Assembly (NCBI GenBank): GCA_028868825.1 | Contig: JAGWTU010000014.1 | Location: 1-64,000 of the forward strand | Direction of reading: 5' to 3' | Length of the DNA: 64,000 bases | DNA from: Burkholderiales bacterium | Lineage (GTDB): Bacteria > Pseudomonadota > Gammaproteobacteria > Burkholderiales > Burkholderiaceae_C | In this document: positions 50,134 to 57,398 of the stretch, piece after piece | Position numbering within the stretch: position 1 is the stretch's first letter | Layout of the letters: each line of letters begins with the position of its first letter | Notes under the pieces: model-generated | What the model saw: only the letters and a program-made list of their open reading frames with translations | Database searches by the model: none | What the model was told of the DNA's origin: nothing | Translations under genes and position numbers: made by a program

Positions 50134-50826
50134 TCAGTCGCCATCGAGCGCCTCGTAGCCCGGCTCGCCAGGCAAGGCGATGCCGCGCACCTGGCGCGCG
50201 GCATCGAGCCGCAGACGCGGGTGCAGCGGCGGCAGATCGGCGAGCGCGGCGGCGTGGTCGAGCAGGGCCTGCACCGGGCCATCGGCATGGGGCAGCAGCG
50301 AGCGCACCGTCTGCACGGTCGCGAATTCCATCGGGAAGCGGCCGGCGCGATGGGCCTCGAGAGCCGCGCGCGGCGCCACCCATTCCAGCGTCGTCGTCTC
50401 GGCGTGATCGGGCTGCGGTACCTGGCCGGCCGGGGCGCGGGCGACGAAGAACAAGGTGTCGAAGCGCTTGGGCAGGCCCAGCGGCGTGACCCAGTGGCTC
50501 CAGGGCTGCAGCGCCCGCGTCGAGCCGAGGTCGAGCCCGCATTCCTCGCGGCATTCGCGCAGCGCCGCGGCGGCGTAGGCGCGGGCACGCGGGCCGACGC
50601 GGGTGACGCGGCCGATGCGCGCGGCCAGCTCGACGGTGCTTTCGCTGCCCGCCGCGGCGTCGACCGCGCCGCCCGGGAAGACATGGGCGCCGGGCATGAA
50701 GCTCGCGTGGGGCGAGCGCTTGACCATCAGCACCTCGAAGCCGCCGGCGGCGTCGCGCAGCACCAGGGTGGTCGAGGCGTCGCGCAAGGCGACGGCGCGC
50801 GCGGCGGTGGGATCGAGGGCGTGCAT
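50134..50826 (-). CDS. Nudix hydrolase
   Basis: A 230-residue pyrophosphatase-type hydrolase. The Nudix box is split as in NUDT8/NUDT19-like proteins: MPGAHVFPGGAVD, a 27-residue insert, then AAALRECREECGLDL carrying the REUxEExG catalytic part. Substrate-side segments: TLVLRDAAGGFEVLMVKRSPHASF and RFDTLFFVARAPAGQ. Substrate is unknown; relatives act on CoA derivatives or nucleotide sugars. ATG 50826 is used; an ATG at 50871 would add 15 residues. Upstream lies the decayed ars copy. Confidence 0.85.
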   Translation of the reverse strand: MHALDPTAARAVALRDASTTLVLRDAAGGFEVLMVKRSPHASFMPGAHVFPGGAVDAAAGSESTVELAARIGRVTRVGPRARAYAAAALRECREECGLDLGSTRALQPWSHWVTPLGLPKRFDTLFFVARAPAGQVPQPDHAETTTLEWVAPRAALEAHRAGRFPMEFATVQTVRSLLPHADGPVQALLDHAAALADLPPLHPRLRLDAARQVRGIALPGEPGYEALDGD

Positions 50827-51054
50827 CGTGGCTCGGCGGGAAGCGGTGTCGAAGTGGCGCTTGTGTTGCATCGTAGCCGGCGTGCGGCCGCGGCGAAAGA
50901 GCGCTGCGGCAGGCCCGCGTCGTCGTGGCCGCGGAAGACGCCGCCCTCGTTCTTCGACCGCGGCACGACCGGGTACATCACGAGGCTGAAGGCCCACAGG
51001 AAGCCCCAGAAGAACAGGCCCTGGATTTCGCTCACCTCGATCTCCGGCCAGCAG

Positions 51055-51433
51055 CCGATCACCTGCGGCGTCATCTCGAACGCGCGCCGCTGGCCCGCTT
51101 CGCTGCCTTCGGCACTCGAGGTTCGAGGCAGCCCCAACGGACCTTGACCGGCTGGCCGCGGCGCTGACGCAGGCGGTGATGCCGATGGCCAACGGCGGCG
51201 CGACGTCTCGACTGAACTCATCCCGGCTTTTGCTGCGGAAGTCGCGCGTCTCGATGTCGGCGCTTTCGAGCGCCTCGATTGCGTACGGGTCGATGTGCCC
51301 GCCCGGCGCGCTGCCGGCGCAATGTGACACGACATCCCGCCCGCGTTGCGTCGCCAGGTGGTCGAGCATGCCCACGCCCAGCAGGCTGCATGCCGAATCG
51401 TGCGTGCAGGGAATCAGGACATGGGTCGTCCGG
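51055..51433 (-). pseudogene. Degraded arsC copy
   Basis: The minus strand reads TTHVLIPCTHDSACSLLGVG, then DHLATQRGRDVVSHCAGSAP, FRSKSRDEFSRDVAPPLAIG and, after a deletion and frame change, SSAEGSEAGQRRAFEMTPQV. It parallels the intact arsC at 55081 along its length. The start codon has become CGG, the Arg of the anion loop (SARS in the intact copy) is Cys (SACS), and the block with the second catalytic Cys (ETCPVFFGGS) is deleted. After the homology ends near 51055 the frame runs into a hydrophobic stretch (FFWGFLWAFSLVMYPVV) that I cannot assign. Confidence 0.85.
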
Positions 51434-51448
51434 TTCGGGCACACCGGC

Positions 51449-51664
51449 TCAGCCACAGGAATTCGACGACTTGACGGCGATGGCGATCGGCTTGCCGCGT
51501 CGCGTCGGCGTGCTGCAGGCCGTTCCGCCATCGGTGTTCGGGCCCTCGCTGCCGAGACGGTCGATGCCGAAGCGGCTGCCGCGCATCGAGACCGCGAAAT
51601 TGACGCGCGGGTCATCGATCATCCATTTCGCGGCATCGGACTCGACGGGCCGAGGCCGCAGGCA
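51449..51664 (-). pseudogene. Degraded arsI copy (C-terminal parts)
   Basis: Minus-strand reading gives PVESDAAKWMIDDPRVNF, AVSMRGSRFGIDRLG, then straight to GTACSTPTRRGKPIAIAVKS and SNSCG before TGA at 51449. It matches intact ArsI (residues 30-60 and the extreme C-terminus) with about 65 residues deleted between, including the arsenic-binding Cys pair and the metal ligands. The N-terminus is also missing. It keeps the same gene order and spacing to arsC' as the intact pair, so the two arose by copying an arsI-arsC unit. Confidence 0.85.
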
Positions 51665-51692
51665 TCGTCAGAAGGCAATGGGGCTCGAAGCA

Positions 51693-52157
51693 TCAGAGTA
51701 TCTGTTCCCGATGACCGAATCCCGCGCTGTTGTCTATGAAGAATGCGCGCCTGGCCACCAGCCGGAACCAGCTGACCTTGTCGAGCGCCGCGGCAATGGC
51801 GGCCGGGGTCGCGTCATCGGCGCGGGCGATCGGGAACTTCGCCTCGTAGATTCGGCGTGCGTCGATCGCTGCGTCCCCCGCGAGGGCGTTCACGACGCCT
51901 TCCAATTGAATACCCTTGACCTGCTGCCACAGCCCGTAATCCTCCTGTATCGCGGCCGCGACCTGCCCGTTCGATGCGATGTTCCGCGCATGCCGCGACT
52001 TCGGCATCGACAGGAACACGAGATCGAAATCCAGGCTGACGTAGAAGACCGCCGCGGCCCAAGGTCCGTCGGTGCCCTGTGTGGCGAGCGTGGCGACATG
52101 GTGGCCAGTGAGATAGGCCAGGCCTCGGGCCCGGCTCGGGAGGTTGGCTGCGTCCAT
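51693..52157 (-). CDS. Pyridoxamine 5'-phosphate oxidase-fold protein
   Basis: A 154-residue split-barrel flavin-type protein. ARGLAYLTGHHVATLATQGTDGPWAAAVFYVSLDFDLVFLS is the N-terminal barrel and KSRHARNIASNGQVAAAIQEDYGLWQQVKGIQLEGVV the typical continuation (the KxxHxxN block precedes the cofactor loop). C-terminal VSWFRLVARRAFFIDNSAGFGHREQIL. Close to YhbP-like members; cofactor could be FMN, F420 or haem. It may be active in detoxification or be a housekeeping protein. Right of it are 269 bases up to the nuclease gene with no feature seen. Confidence 0.82.
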   Translation of the reverse strand: MDAANLPSRARGLAYLTGHHVATLATQGTDGPWAAAVFYVSLDFDLVFLSMPKSRHARNIASNGQVAAAIQEDYGLWQQVKGIQLEGVVNALAGDAAIDARRIYEAKFPIARADDATPAAIAAALDKVSWFRLVARRAFFIDNSAGFGHREQIL

Positions 52158-52426
52158 GAATTGAATGCGATGGGGATCGAATGCCGATCGGCGGCCTGCT
52201 TTCGGCGCCGGGCGATTGTAGGTGGCTGGTATGCGACGCGTCGTGCGCGTTGCCCGCCCTGCACTCGCCGGCCAGGTCCGCGGGGCGCGGGTCGACCGCA
52301 CCGCGAATTTCATCAGTCCGGTGGATGCACGCCGGCCCGGATCGCCGAGGCTGTCGCCCGGCCGTCACGTCCCGCGCGGACACTAGGCCGTCGATACGAA
52401 CGGGTGTGAAACCGAAGGGAGCAGAC

Positions 52427-53335
52427 ATGATCCGAATCGGCCTGATTGCATTGGCGACGGCCCTCGCCGCGGCCGCCGTCCCGGGGGCAGCGCTGGCCTG
52501 GGGCGACGAAGGACACGAGGTCATCGGCACGCTGGCCTACAAGCGGCTGACGCCGAAGGCCAGGAAGGCCGTCGATGCCCTGCTGGCCAGGGACAACGAC
52601 GCCCTGACCAAGCCCGACTTCACGAGCCGTACGACCTGGGCCGACAAGTACCGCGACTCGGACCGCAGCTCGACGCAGCTGCGCTACCTGGCCACGCGCC
52701 AGTGGCATTTCGTGGACGTCGAGATCGACGGCGGCTCGCTCGATGCCGCCTGCTTCGGCCGGCCCGCGCTGCCGGACGGCACTGCGGCGAGTGCCGGCCC
52801 GGCCGAGGCCTGTGTCGTCGACAAGCTGGTTCAGTTCAAGCAGGAACTGGCCGATCCGGCGACGCCGGCCGCCGAGAAGACGCTGGCACTGAAGTTCATC
52901 ATGCATTTCGTCGGCGACATCCACCAACCCCTGCACGCGTCCGACCACCAGGACCGGGGCGGCAACGCGGTGGCGGTCGAGGTCCCGCCTTCGACCCGGC
53001 AATCGAATCTTCATGCCTACTGGGACACTTACCTCGTGCAGCGCCTGGGGACCACGGTGGCGGCGGCGGCGGCCAATGTCCGCCAAGTCATCACGAAATC
53101 GAAGGTGCAGGCCTGGTCCGGCGGCACCATCGACGACTGGGCCGGCGAATCATTCGCGCAGGCCAAGGCCACCGCCTACGATTTCCAGGGCGAGAAGACC
53201 TTCGTAGACGACCATGGCGGTACCGGCGAACTGCTCGACGCGAATTACGAGGCGCGTGCGCTGCCGGTGGCCAGGCAGGCGTTGGCCAAGGCCGCCGTGC
53301 GGCTGGCCAATCTGCTCAACGAAGTCTTCCGTTAG
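52427..53335 (+). CDS. S1/P1-type zinc nuclease, secreted
   Basis: A 302-residue phospholipase C/P1 nuclease-family enzyme that cuts single-stranded DNA and RNA outside the cell. Signal peptide MIRIGLIALATALAAAAVPG is cleaved at ALA so that mature Trp25 is the N-terminal residue, which is itself a zinc ligand in this family (WGDEGHEVIGTLAYKRL). Further zinc ligands are in RYLATRQWHFVDVE, and in FIMHFVGDIHQPLHASDHQDRGGN and NLHAYWDTYLV. AGGGAG ribosome-binding site before ATG 52427. Alone between the PPOX-fold gene and a deletion scar; probably used to gain nucleotides or phosphate. Confidence 0.93.
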   Translation: MIRIGLIALATALAAAAVPGAALAWGDEGHEVIGTLAYKRLTPKARKAVDALLARDNDALTKPDFTSRTTWADKYRDSDRSSTQLRYLATRQWHFVDVEIDGGSLDAACFGRPALPDGTAASAGPAEACVVDKLVQFKQELADPATPAAEKTLALKFIMHFVGDIHQPLHASDHQDRGGNAVAVEVPPSTRQSNLHAYWDTYLVQRLGTTVAAAAANVRQVITKSKVQAWSGGTIDDWAGESFAQAKATAYDFQGEKTFVDDHGGTGELLDANYEARALPVARQALAKAAVRLANLLNEVFR

Positions 53336-53355
53336 GCGCCTGCGCAGGCCGGCGT

Positions 53356-53462
53356 CTACGCATCCAGCGCGGGCGCCGCGGGGAAATCCACCGCAATCTG
53401 CGTGGCGCCGTGCAGGAAGTTGCTGACCATCTTGTCGCCGACGACGACCAGGGCGTCGACGT
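53356..53462 (-). pseudogene. C-terminal scrap of an unidentified gene
   Basis: The minus strand reads VDALVVVGDKMVSNFLHGATQIAVDFPAAPALDA and stops at 53356. It has the look of a genuine protein C-terminus but no start or N-terminal part. It joins the LysR remnant head to head at about 53461, as if a divergent gene pair had lost both 5' ends and the promoter region between them. Family not recognised. Confidence 0.5.
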
Positions 53463-53862
53463 GCGGTCGGCCACCGCCCGCGGGAGCCTGCCGGGCATCC
53501 CCCAAGACCTGAAGCAGCACCCCTGCATCGTCTACACCGAATTGCGCAACCGCAATCTGTGGGACTTCGGCACGCCCGATGGATCCGGCGTCTCGGTGCG
53601 GGTCGAGGGGCCGCTGCAGACCAATGCGTCGGAGATCATCCGCGCCGCGGTGCTCGACGGCGTCGGCCTCGCGTATTCACCGACCTGGCTGTTCCAGGAC
53701 CTGATCGACAGCGGCGAGGTGCAGGTGCTGCTGCCGGACTGGCAGACCAGCCCCCTGCCGCTGCACCTCGTCAGCCCGCCCGAGCGGCGCCACGCGGCGA
53801 AGGTGCGGGCGTTCTCGGAGCACCTGGCCGGCGCGCTGGTCGATTGCCCGATGTGCCATTGA
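53461..53862 (+). pseudogene. LysR-family regulator remnant (C-terminal half)
   Basis: Open frame with the last ~130 residues of a LysR effector domain: IPQDLKQHPCIVYTELRNRN, WDFGTPDGSGVSVRVEGPL, QTNASEIIRAAVLDGVGLAY, SPTWLFQDLIDSGEVQVLLP and a normal end (VRAFSEHLAGAL). The helix-turn-helix and first half of the effector domain are missing and there is no proper start. The 5' break at about 53461 adjoins the C-terminal scrap on the other strand, which marks a deletion. Confidence 0.8.
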
Positions 53863-54179
53863 AGGTCGCCGAGATCACCGACAGGATCGATGCCGTCGGG
53901 GCCGAGGTCCAGCGGGCGGAGGACGCGAAGCCGGCGACGACCGGCCAGCCGCCTGCGGACGCGACCGGCTCGGCGACACATCGTCGTCGGCTGCGGCCGG
54001 ATCTGCTGGGCACCTGGGCCGATGCGCAGGCCTGATCCGGGCTCGTGGTCGGCGCCATGGGCGCGCGCCGCATCGATCGCCGCGGCGGCAGCCGCGACCG
54101 GTGCTGGCGCGAATTCCTGACCGGCAGCGCCGAGTCCGCGGCGCGGCGCGCATCGCAGTGCCCGACGCGCTTGACCGTC
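53863..54179. other. 317-base stretch without a supported gene
   Basis: Between the LysR remnant and the arsR operator. Both strands have open frames only as composition-driven shadows; none has a start with a ribosome-binding site or a family motif. It may hold further decayed sequence. Confidence 0.6.
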
Positions 54180-54203
54180 TTCCATATTTCGATAAACTTG
54201 GAA
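54180..54203. promoter_or_regulatory. ArsR operator overlapping the arsR start region
   Basis: An imperfect 24-base palindrome, TTCCA-N2-TTT-N4-AAA-N2-TGGAA, AT-rich in a GC-rich region. It ends two bases before the arsR ATG and includes the GGAA that would serve as its ribosome-binding site. ArsR repressors bind AT-rich inverted repeats over their own promoters, so this is the likely site. Confidence 0.65.
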
Positions 54204-54205
54204 CC

Positions 54206-54535
54206 ATGAATGAAAAAACCGCCGTCACCGCTCTGGCCGCGCTGGCCCAGGAAGCGCGCCTGCGCGTCTTCCGCGCCCTGGTCGGCGCCGGCCCCGAGGG
54301 CATGACACCCGGCGCGCTGTCCGCGATGCTCGACATCCCCGCCTCGACGCTCTCGTTTCACCTGAAGGAATTGGTCCACGCCGGCCTCGTGAGCGCCGAA
54401 CGCGACGGACGCAACCTGCACTACATGCCGGCCCTCGGCCGGATGAACGACCTGCTGGCCTACCTGACGGCGCATTGCTGCATGGGCCGATCCTGTACCC
54501 CTGGCGGCAATTCCAGGCGCCGCACGACCTGCTGA
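54206..54535 (+). CDS. arsR: ArsR-family arsenic-responsive repressor
   Basis: A 109-residue winged-helix repressor. ALAALAQEARLRVFRALVGAG opens the fold; the recognition helix is in MLDIPASTLSFHLKELVHAGL and the wing in SAERDGRNLHY. The C-terminal HCCMGRSC provides the As(III)-binding cysteines, as in Acidithiobacillus-type ArsR with a C-terminal site, rather than the ELCVCD site of E. coli. Binding arsenite should release the operator at 54180. It is the first gene of a seven-gene rightward run; arsI follows after 13 bases. Confidence 0.92.
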   Translation: MNEKTAVTALAALAQEARLRVFRALVGAGPEGMTPGALSAMLDIPASTLSFHLKELVHAGLVSAERDGRNLHYMPALGRMNDLLAYLTAHCCMGRSCTPGGNSRRRTTC

Positions 54536-54548
54536 TCCGGAGAACCCC

Positions 54549-55061
54549 ATGATGCGATTCCACGTTCACCTCCACGTCGACGATCTCGCCAGGAGCATCG
54601 GCTTCTATTCCAAGCTCTTCGCGGCGCAGCCCGCCCGCGTCGAGGCCGATTACGCGAAATGGATGCTCGACGACCCGCGCATCAACTTCGCGATCTCGAC
54701 GCGCGGCAGCAAGGCCGGCATCGACCACCTGGGCTTCCAGACCGACAATGCCGAGGAACTCGCGGCCCTGAAGGAGCGGGCCGTCGCGGCGGACATGGCG
54801 CTGCTCGACGAAGGCGAAACCACCTGCTGCTATGCGCGCAGCGAAAAGCACTGGGTCACCGACCCGCAAGGCATCGCCTGGGAGCACTTCCACACGCTGG
54901 GCAGCATTCCCGTCTTCAGCCAGTCCCGGCAGGCCGATGCCGCTTCGGCCTGCTGCACGCCCGCGGCCAGCGCAACGCCCGAAGCCGCCGCCTGCTGCAC
55001 GCCGACCCCACGCGGCAAGCCGATCGGCATCGCCGTCAAGCCGTCGGATTCCTGCTGCTGA
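54549..55061 (+). CDS. arsI: ArsI/CadI-family glyoxalase-fold organoarsenical lyase
   Basis: A 170-residue type I extradiol dioxygenase-fold enzyme. FHVHLHVDDLARSIGFYSKLF gives the first metal His; KAGIDHLGFQTDN the second; GIAWEHFHTLG the Glu. The pair ETTCCYARSEKHWVTDPQG holds the CC site that binds trivalent arsenic in ArsI. The C-terminus is Cys-rich (SACCTP, AAACCTP, DSCC), which may bind extra metalloid. ArsI breaks the C-As bond of methylarsenite to give arsenite, which Acr3 then expels. A damaged copy lies at 51.5 kb. Confidence 0.9.
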   Translation: MMRFHVHLHVDDLARSIGFYSKLFAAQPARVEADYAKWMLDDPRINFAISTRGSKAGIDHLGFQTDNAEELAALKERAVAADMALLDEGETTCCYARSEKHWVTDPQGIAWEHFHTLGSIPVFSQSRQADAASACCTPAASATPEAAACCTPTPRGKPIGIAVKPSDSCC

Positions 55062-55080
55062 CGCGACGCGGTGCCCGAAC

Positions 55081-55587
55081 GTGACGACCCATGTCCTGAT
55101 CCTGTGCACCCACAACTCCGCACGCAGCGTGCTGGGCGAGGGCATGCTCAACCACCTGGCGAAGAAGCTCGGCAAGGACGTGCGGGCGCACAGCGCCGGC
55201 AGCGCCCCGAGCGGGCGCATCAACCCATGCGCAATCGAGTCGCTCGACAACGCCGGCATCGACACGCGCGGCTGCCGCAGCAAGAGCTGGGACGAATTCA
55301 GCCGCGACGGCGCGCCGCCGCTGGCCATCGTCATCACCGTCTGCGACAGCGCCGCGGCCGAGACCTGCCCGGTGTTCTTCGGCGGCAGCGGCGGCCCGCC
55401 GGTGAAGGTGCACTGGGGCTACCCGGACCCCTCGAACGCCGAAGGCGGCGAGGCAGGCAAGCGGCGCGCTTTCGAGCTCACCCGCCAGGCGATCGGTTTT
55501 CGCATGCTGCAACTGCTCGCGCTGCCGCTCGAGACCCTGGACCGCAAGGCCCTCGCTGCCGCACTGGCCGAGATCGGCCGGAGCTGA
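55081..55587 (+). CDS. arsC: Arsenate reductase, low-molecular-weight phosphatase fold
   Basis: A 168-residue enzyme that reduces arsenate to arsenite. The anion loop CTHNSARSVLGEGML has the first catalytic Cys and Arg; a further Cys, likely for disulfide relay, is in AAAETCPVFFGGSG. HWGYPDPSNAEGGEAGKRRAFELTRQ carries the conserved DP of the fold. GTG 55081 is used: the phosphatase fold starts right there with TTHVLILC and no earlier ATG gives a sensible N-terminus. It follows arsI after 19 bases and precedes acr3 by 22. Thioredoxin is the probable reductant. Confidence 0.92.
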   Translation: MTTHVLILCTHNSARSVLGEGMLNHLAKKLGKDVRAHSAGSAPSGRINPCAIESLDNAGIDTRGCRSKSWDEFSRDGAPPLAIVITVCDSAAAETCPVFFGGSGGPPVKVHWGYPDPSNAEGGEAGKRRAFELTRQAIGFRMLQLLALPLETLDRKALAAALAEIGRS

Positions 55588-55609
55588 ACGCCCGCCCTGC
55601 GACAAGAAC

Positions 55610-56707
55610 ATGAACACGACCACGCTGCCTGCGCGCGCCGCAGCCCCGGCCCCGATGAACCTCTTCGAGCGCTACCTGACCGTCTGGGTCTTCCTGTGCA
55701 TCGTCGTCGGCATCGGCCTCGGGCAGTGGCTGCCGGGCCCGTTCCAGGCCATCGGCCGGATGGAAGTCGCCAAGGTCAATATCCCGGTCGGCCTGCTGAT
55801 CTGGGTGATGATCATCCCGATGCTGCTGAAGGTCGATTTCGGCGCCCTGCACCAGGTCAGGCAGCATTGGCGCGGCATCGGCGTCACGCTGTTCGTCAAC
55901 TGGGCCGTGAAGCCGTTCTCGATGGCGCTGCTGGGCTGGATCTTCATCCGCCATGTCTTCGCGCCCTACCTGCCGGCGGCTCAGCTCGACAGCTACATCG
56001 CCGGGCTGATCCTGCTCGCCGCCGCGCCCTGCACCGCGATGGTCTTCGTCTGGAGCCGGCTGACCCATGGCCACCCGCTCTTCACGCTGAGCCAGGTGGC
56101 GCTGAACGACACGATCATGGTGTTCGCCTTCGCGCCCATCGTTGCGCTGCTGCTGGGCCTGTCGTCGATCACCGTGCCCTGGGCCACGCTGCTGACCTCG
56201 GTCGTGCTCTACATCGTCATCCCGGTGGCGATCGCGCAAATCTGGCGCAAGGCCCTGCTGGCCCGGGGCCAGACCGCTTTCGACGCAGCGCTCGCGAAGA
56301 TCGGCCCCTGGTCCGTCACCGCGCTGCTGGCGACGCTGGTGCTGCTGTTCGCGTTCCAGGGCGGGGCCATCCTGAAGCAGCCGCTGGTCATCGCGATGCT
56401 GGCGGTGCCGATCCTCATCCAGGTGTTCTTCAATTCGGCCTTGGCATACTGGCTCAACCGCAGGCTCGGCGAGTCGCACAGCGTGGCCTGTCCGTCGGCG
56501 CTGATCGGCGCCAGCAACTTCTTCGAGCTCGCCGTGGCCGCGGCGATCAGCCTGTTCGGCTTCGACTCCGGCGCCGCGCTGGCCACGGTGGTCGGCGTGC
56601 TGATCGAGGTGCCGGTGATGTTGCTGGTGGTGCGCGTGGTCAACCGCAGCAAGGGCTGGTACGAGGCCGGCGCCATGCGCTCCCGTCCGGCCGACACGCG
56701 CGCCTGA
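55610..56707 (+). CDS. acr3: Arsenite efflux permease Acr3
   Basis: A 365-residue inner-membrane transporter of the BASS superfamily with ten TM helices. Acr3 landmarks: FERYLTVWVFLCIVVGIGLG, VNIPVGLLIWVMIIPMLLKVDF, FVNWAVKPFSMALLGWIF, ILLAAAPCTAMVFVWSRLT with the essential Cys in APCTAMVFVWS, and IGASNFFELAVAAAISLFG. It exports arsenite or antimonite using the proton motive force. It follows arsC by 22 bases and precedes the sigma factor gene by 13. Confidence 0.95.
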   Translation: MNTTTLPARAAAPAPMNLFERYLTVWVFLCIVVGIGLGQWLPGPFQAIGRMEVAKVNIPVGLLIWVMIIPMLLKVDFGALHQVRQHWRGIGVTLFVNWAVKPFSMALLGWIFIRHVFAPYLPAAQLDSYIAGLILLAAAPCTAMVFVWSRLTHGHPLFTLSQVALNDTIMVFAFAPIVALLLGLSSITVPWATLLTSVVLYIVIPVAIAQIWRKALLARGQTAFDAALAKIGPWSVTALLATLVLLFAFQGGAILKQPLVIAMLAVPILIQVFFNSALAYWLNRRLGESHSVACPSALIGASNFFELAVAAAISLFGFDSGAALATVVGVLIEVPVMLLVVRVVNRSKGWYEAGAMRSRPADTRA

Positions 56708-56720
56708 ACGGGTTCGACCG

Positions 56721-57320
56721 ATGACCGAGTCGACCCCGACCGCGACCGGCTCGGCCGCCGCAGCGACGGCACCGTACGCCTGCGTCACTGCCGCCTGGCA
56801 GGCGCACGAACGCGAACTGCTGGGCTATCTGCGGCACCGCCTGGCGGACCCCGATGCCGCCGACGACGTGCTGCAGGAAGTCTTCGTCAAGGCCATGCGC
56901 CATGGCCAGGGCTTCTGCAGCCTGGACAACCCGCGCGCCTGGCTGTTCCAGGTTGCGCGCAACACGCTGGTCGACCGGGCCCGCGCGTCGCATGCCTCGC
57001 TGCCCTTGCCCGAAGGCGATGACGAGCCGGCCGCGCCGCAGGAAGACCCCCCGGCACCGGTGGATGCGCTGGCCACCTGCCTCGCGCGGACGATGGCGGA
57101 ACTCCCGGCCGACGACGCCGCCATCCTCAGCGCCTGCGACCTGTCCGGCCAGACCCTGCGCGACTACGCCGGCGCCCACGGCCTGAGCCTGGCGGCGGCG
57201 AAGTCACGCCTGCTGCGTGCCAGGCAGCGCCTGCGCGAGAGGCTGACCCGGGTCTGCCAGGTGAGCTTCGAGCAGGACGGCACGGTGGCCGGCCACGTGC
57301 CGCGGACGCCCGGCGCCTGA
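56721..57320 (+). CDS. ECF sigma factor, SigZ-like
   Basis: A 199-residue extracytoplasmic-function sigma factor. Region 2: HERELLGYLRHRLADPDAADDVLQEVFVKAM and NPRAWLFQVARNTLVDRAR; region 4: LPADDAAILSACDLSGQTLRDYAGAHGLSLAAAKSRLLRARQRLRE. The tail has a Cys (RVCQVSFEQDGTVAGH), possibly redox-active. No anti-sigma gene is adjacent. SigZ-type factors commonly sit beside UPF0718 permease and small thioredoxin-like genes, as here, but their linkage to an ars operon 13 bases after acr3 ties them to arsenic control. Confidence 0.88.
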   Translation: MTESTPTATGSAAAATAPYACVTAAWQAHERELLGYLRHRLADPDAADDVLQEVFVKAMRHGQGFCSLDNPRAWLFQVARNTLVDRARASHASLPLPEGDDEPAAPQEDPPAPVDALATCLARTMAELPADDAAILSACDLSGQTLRDYAGAHGLSLAAAKSRLLRARQRLRERLTRVCQVSFEQDGTVAGHVPRTPGA

Positions 57321-57349
57321 TCCGGCCGCCGCGCGCGGTTCGCGGCAAT

Positions 57350-57375
57350 TGCATCCTTTTGGCGTGTTCTCCGTC
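57350..57375 (+). promoter_or_regulatory. Candidate ECF promoter before the permease gene
   Basis: TGCATCC (57350-57356) and CGTC (57372-57375) with 15 bases between, a spacing and shape seen in ECF-type promoters. It lies about 24 bases before the permease ATG and just after the sigma factor gene, so the sigma factor could drive the permease and thioredoxin genes. Only position and shape support this. Confidence 0.3.
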
Positions 57376-57398
57376 TTCAGGTCGGAGACCGACACGCC

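Noticed and set aside
53771..54550. A 259-codon minus-strand frame over the arsR gene
   Set aside because: It is a compositional shadow: no family motif, and the plus strand has a clear ArsR protein.
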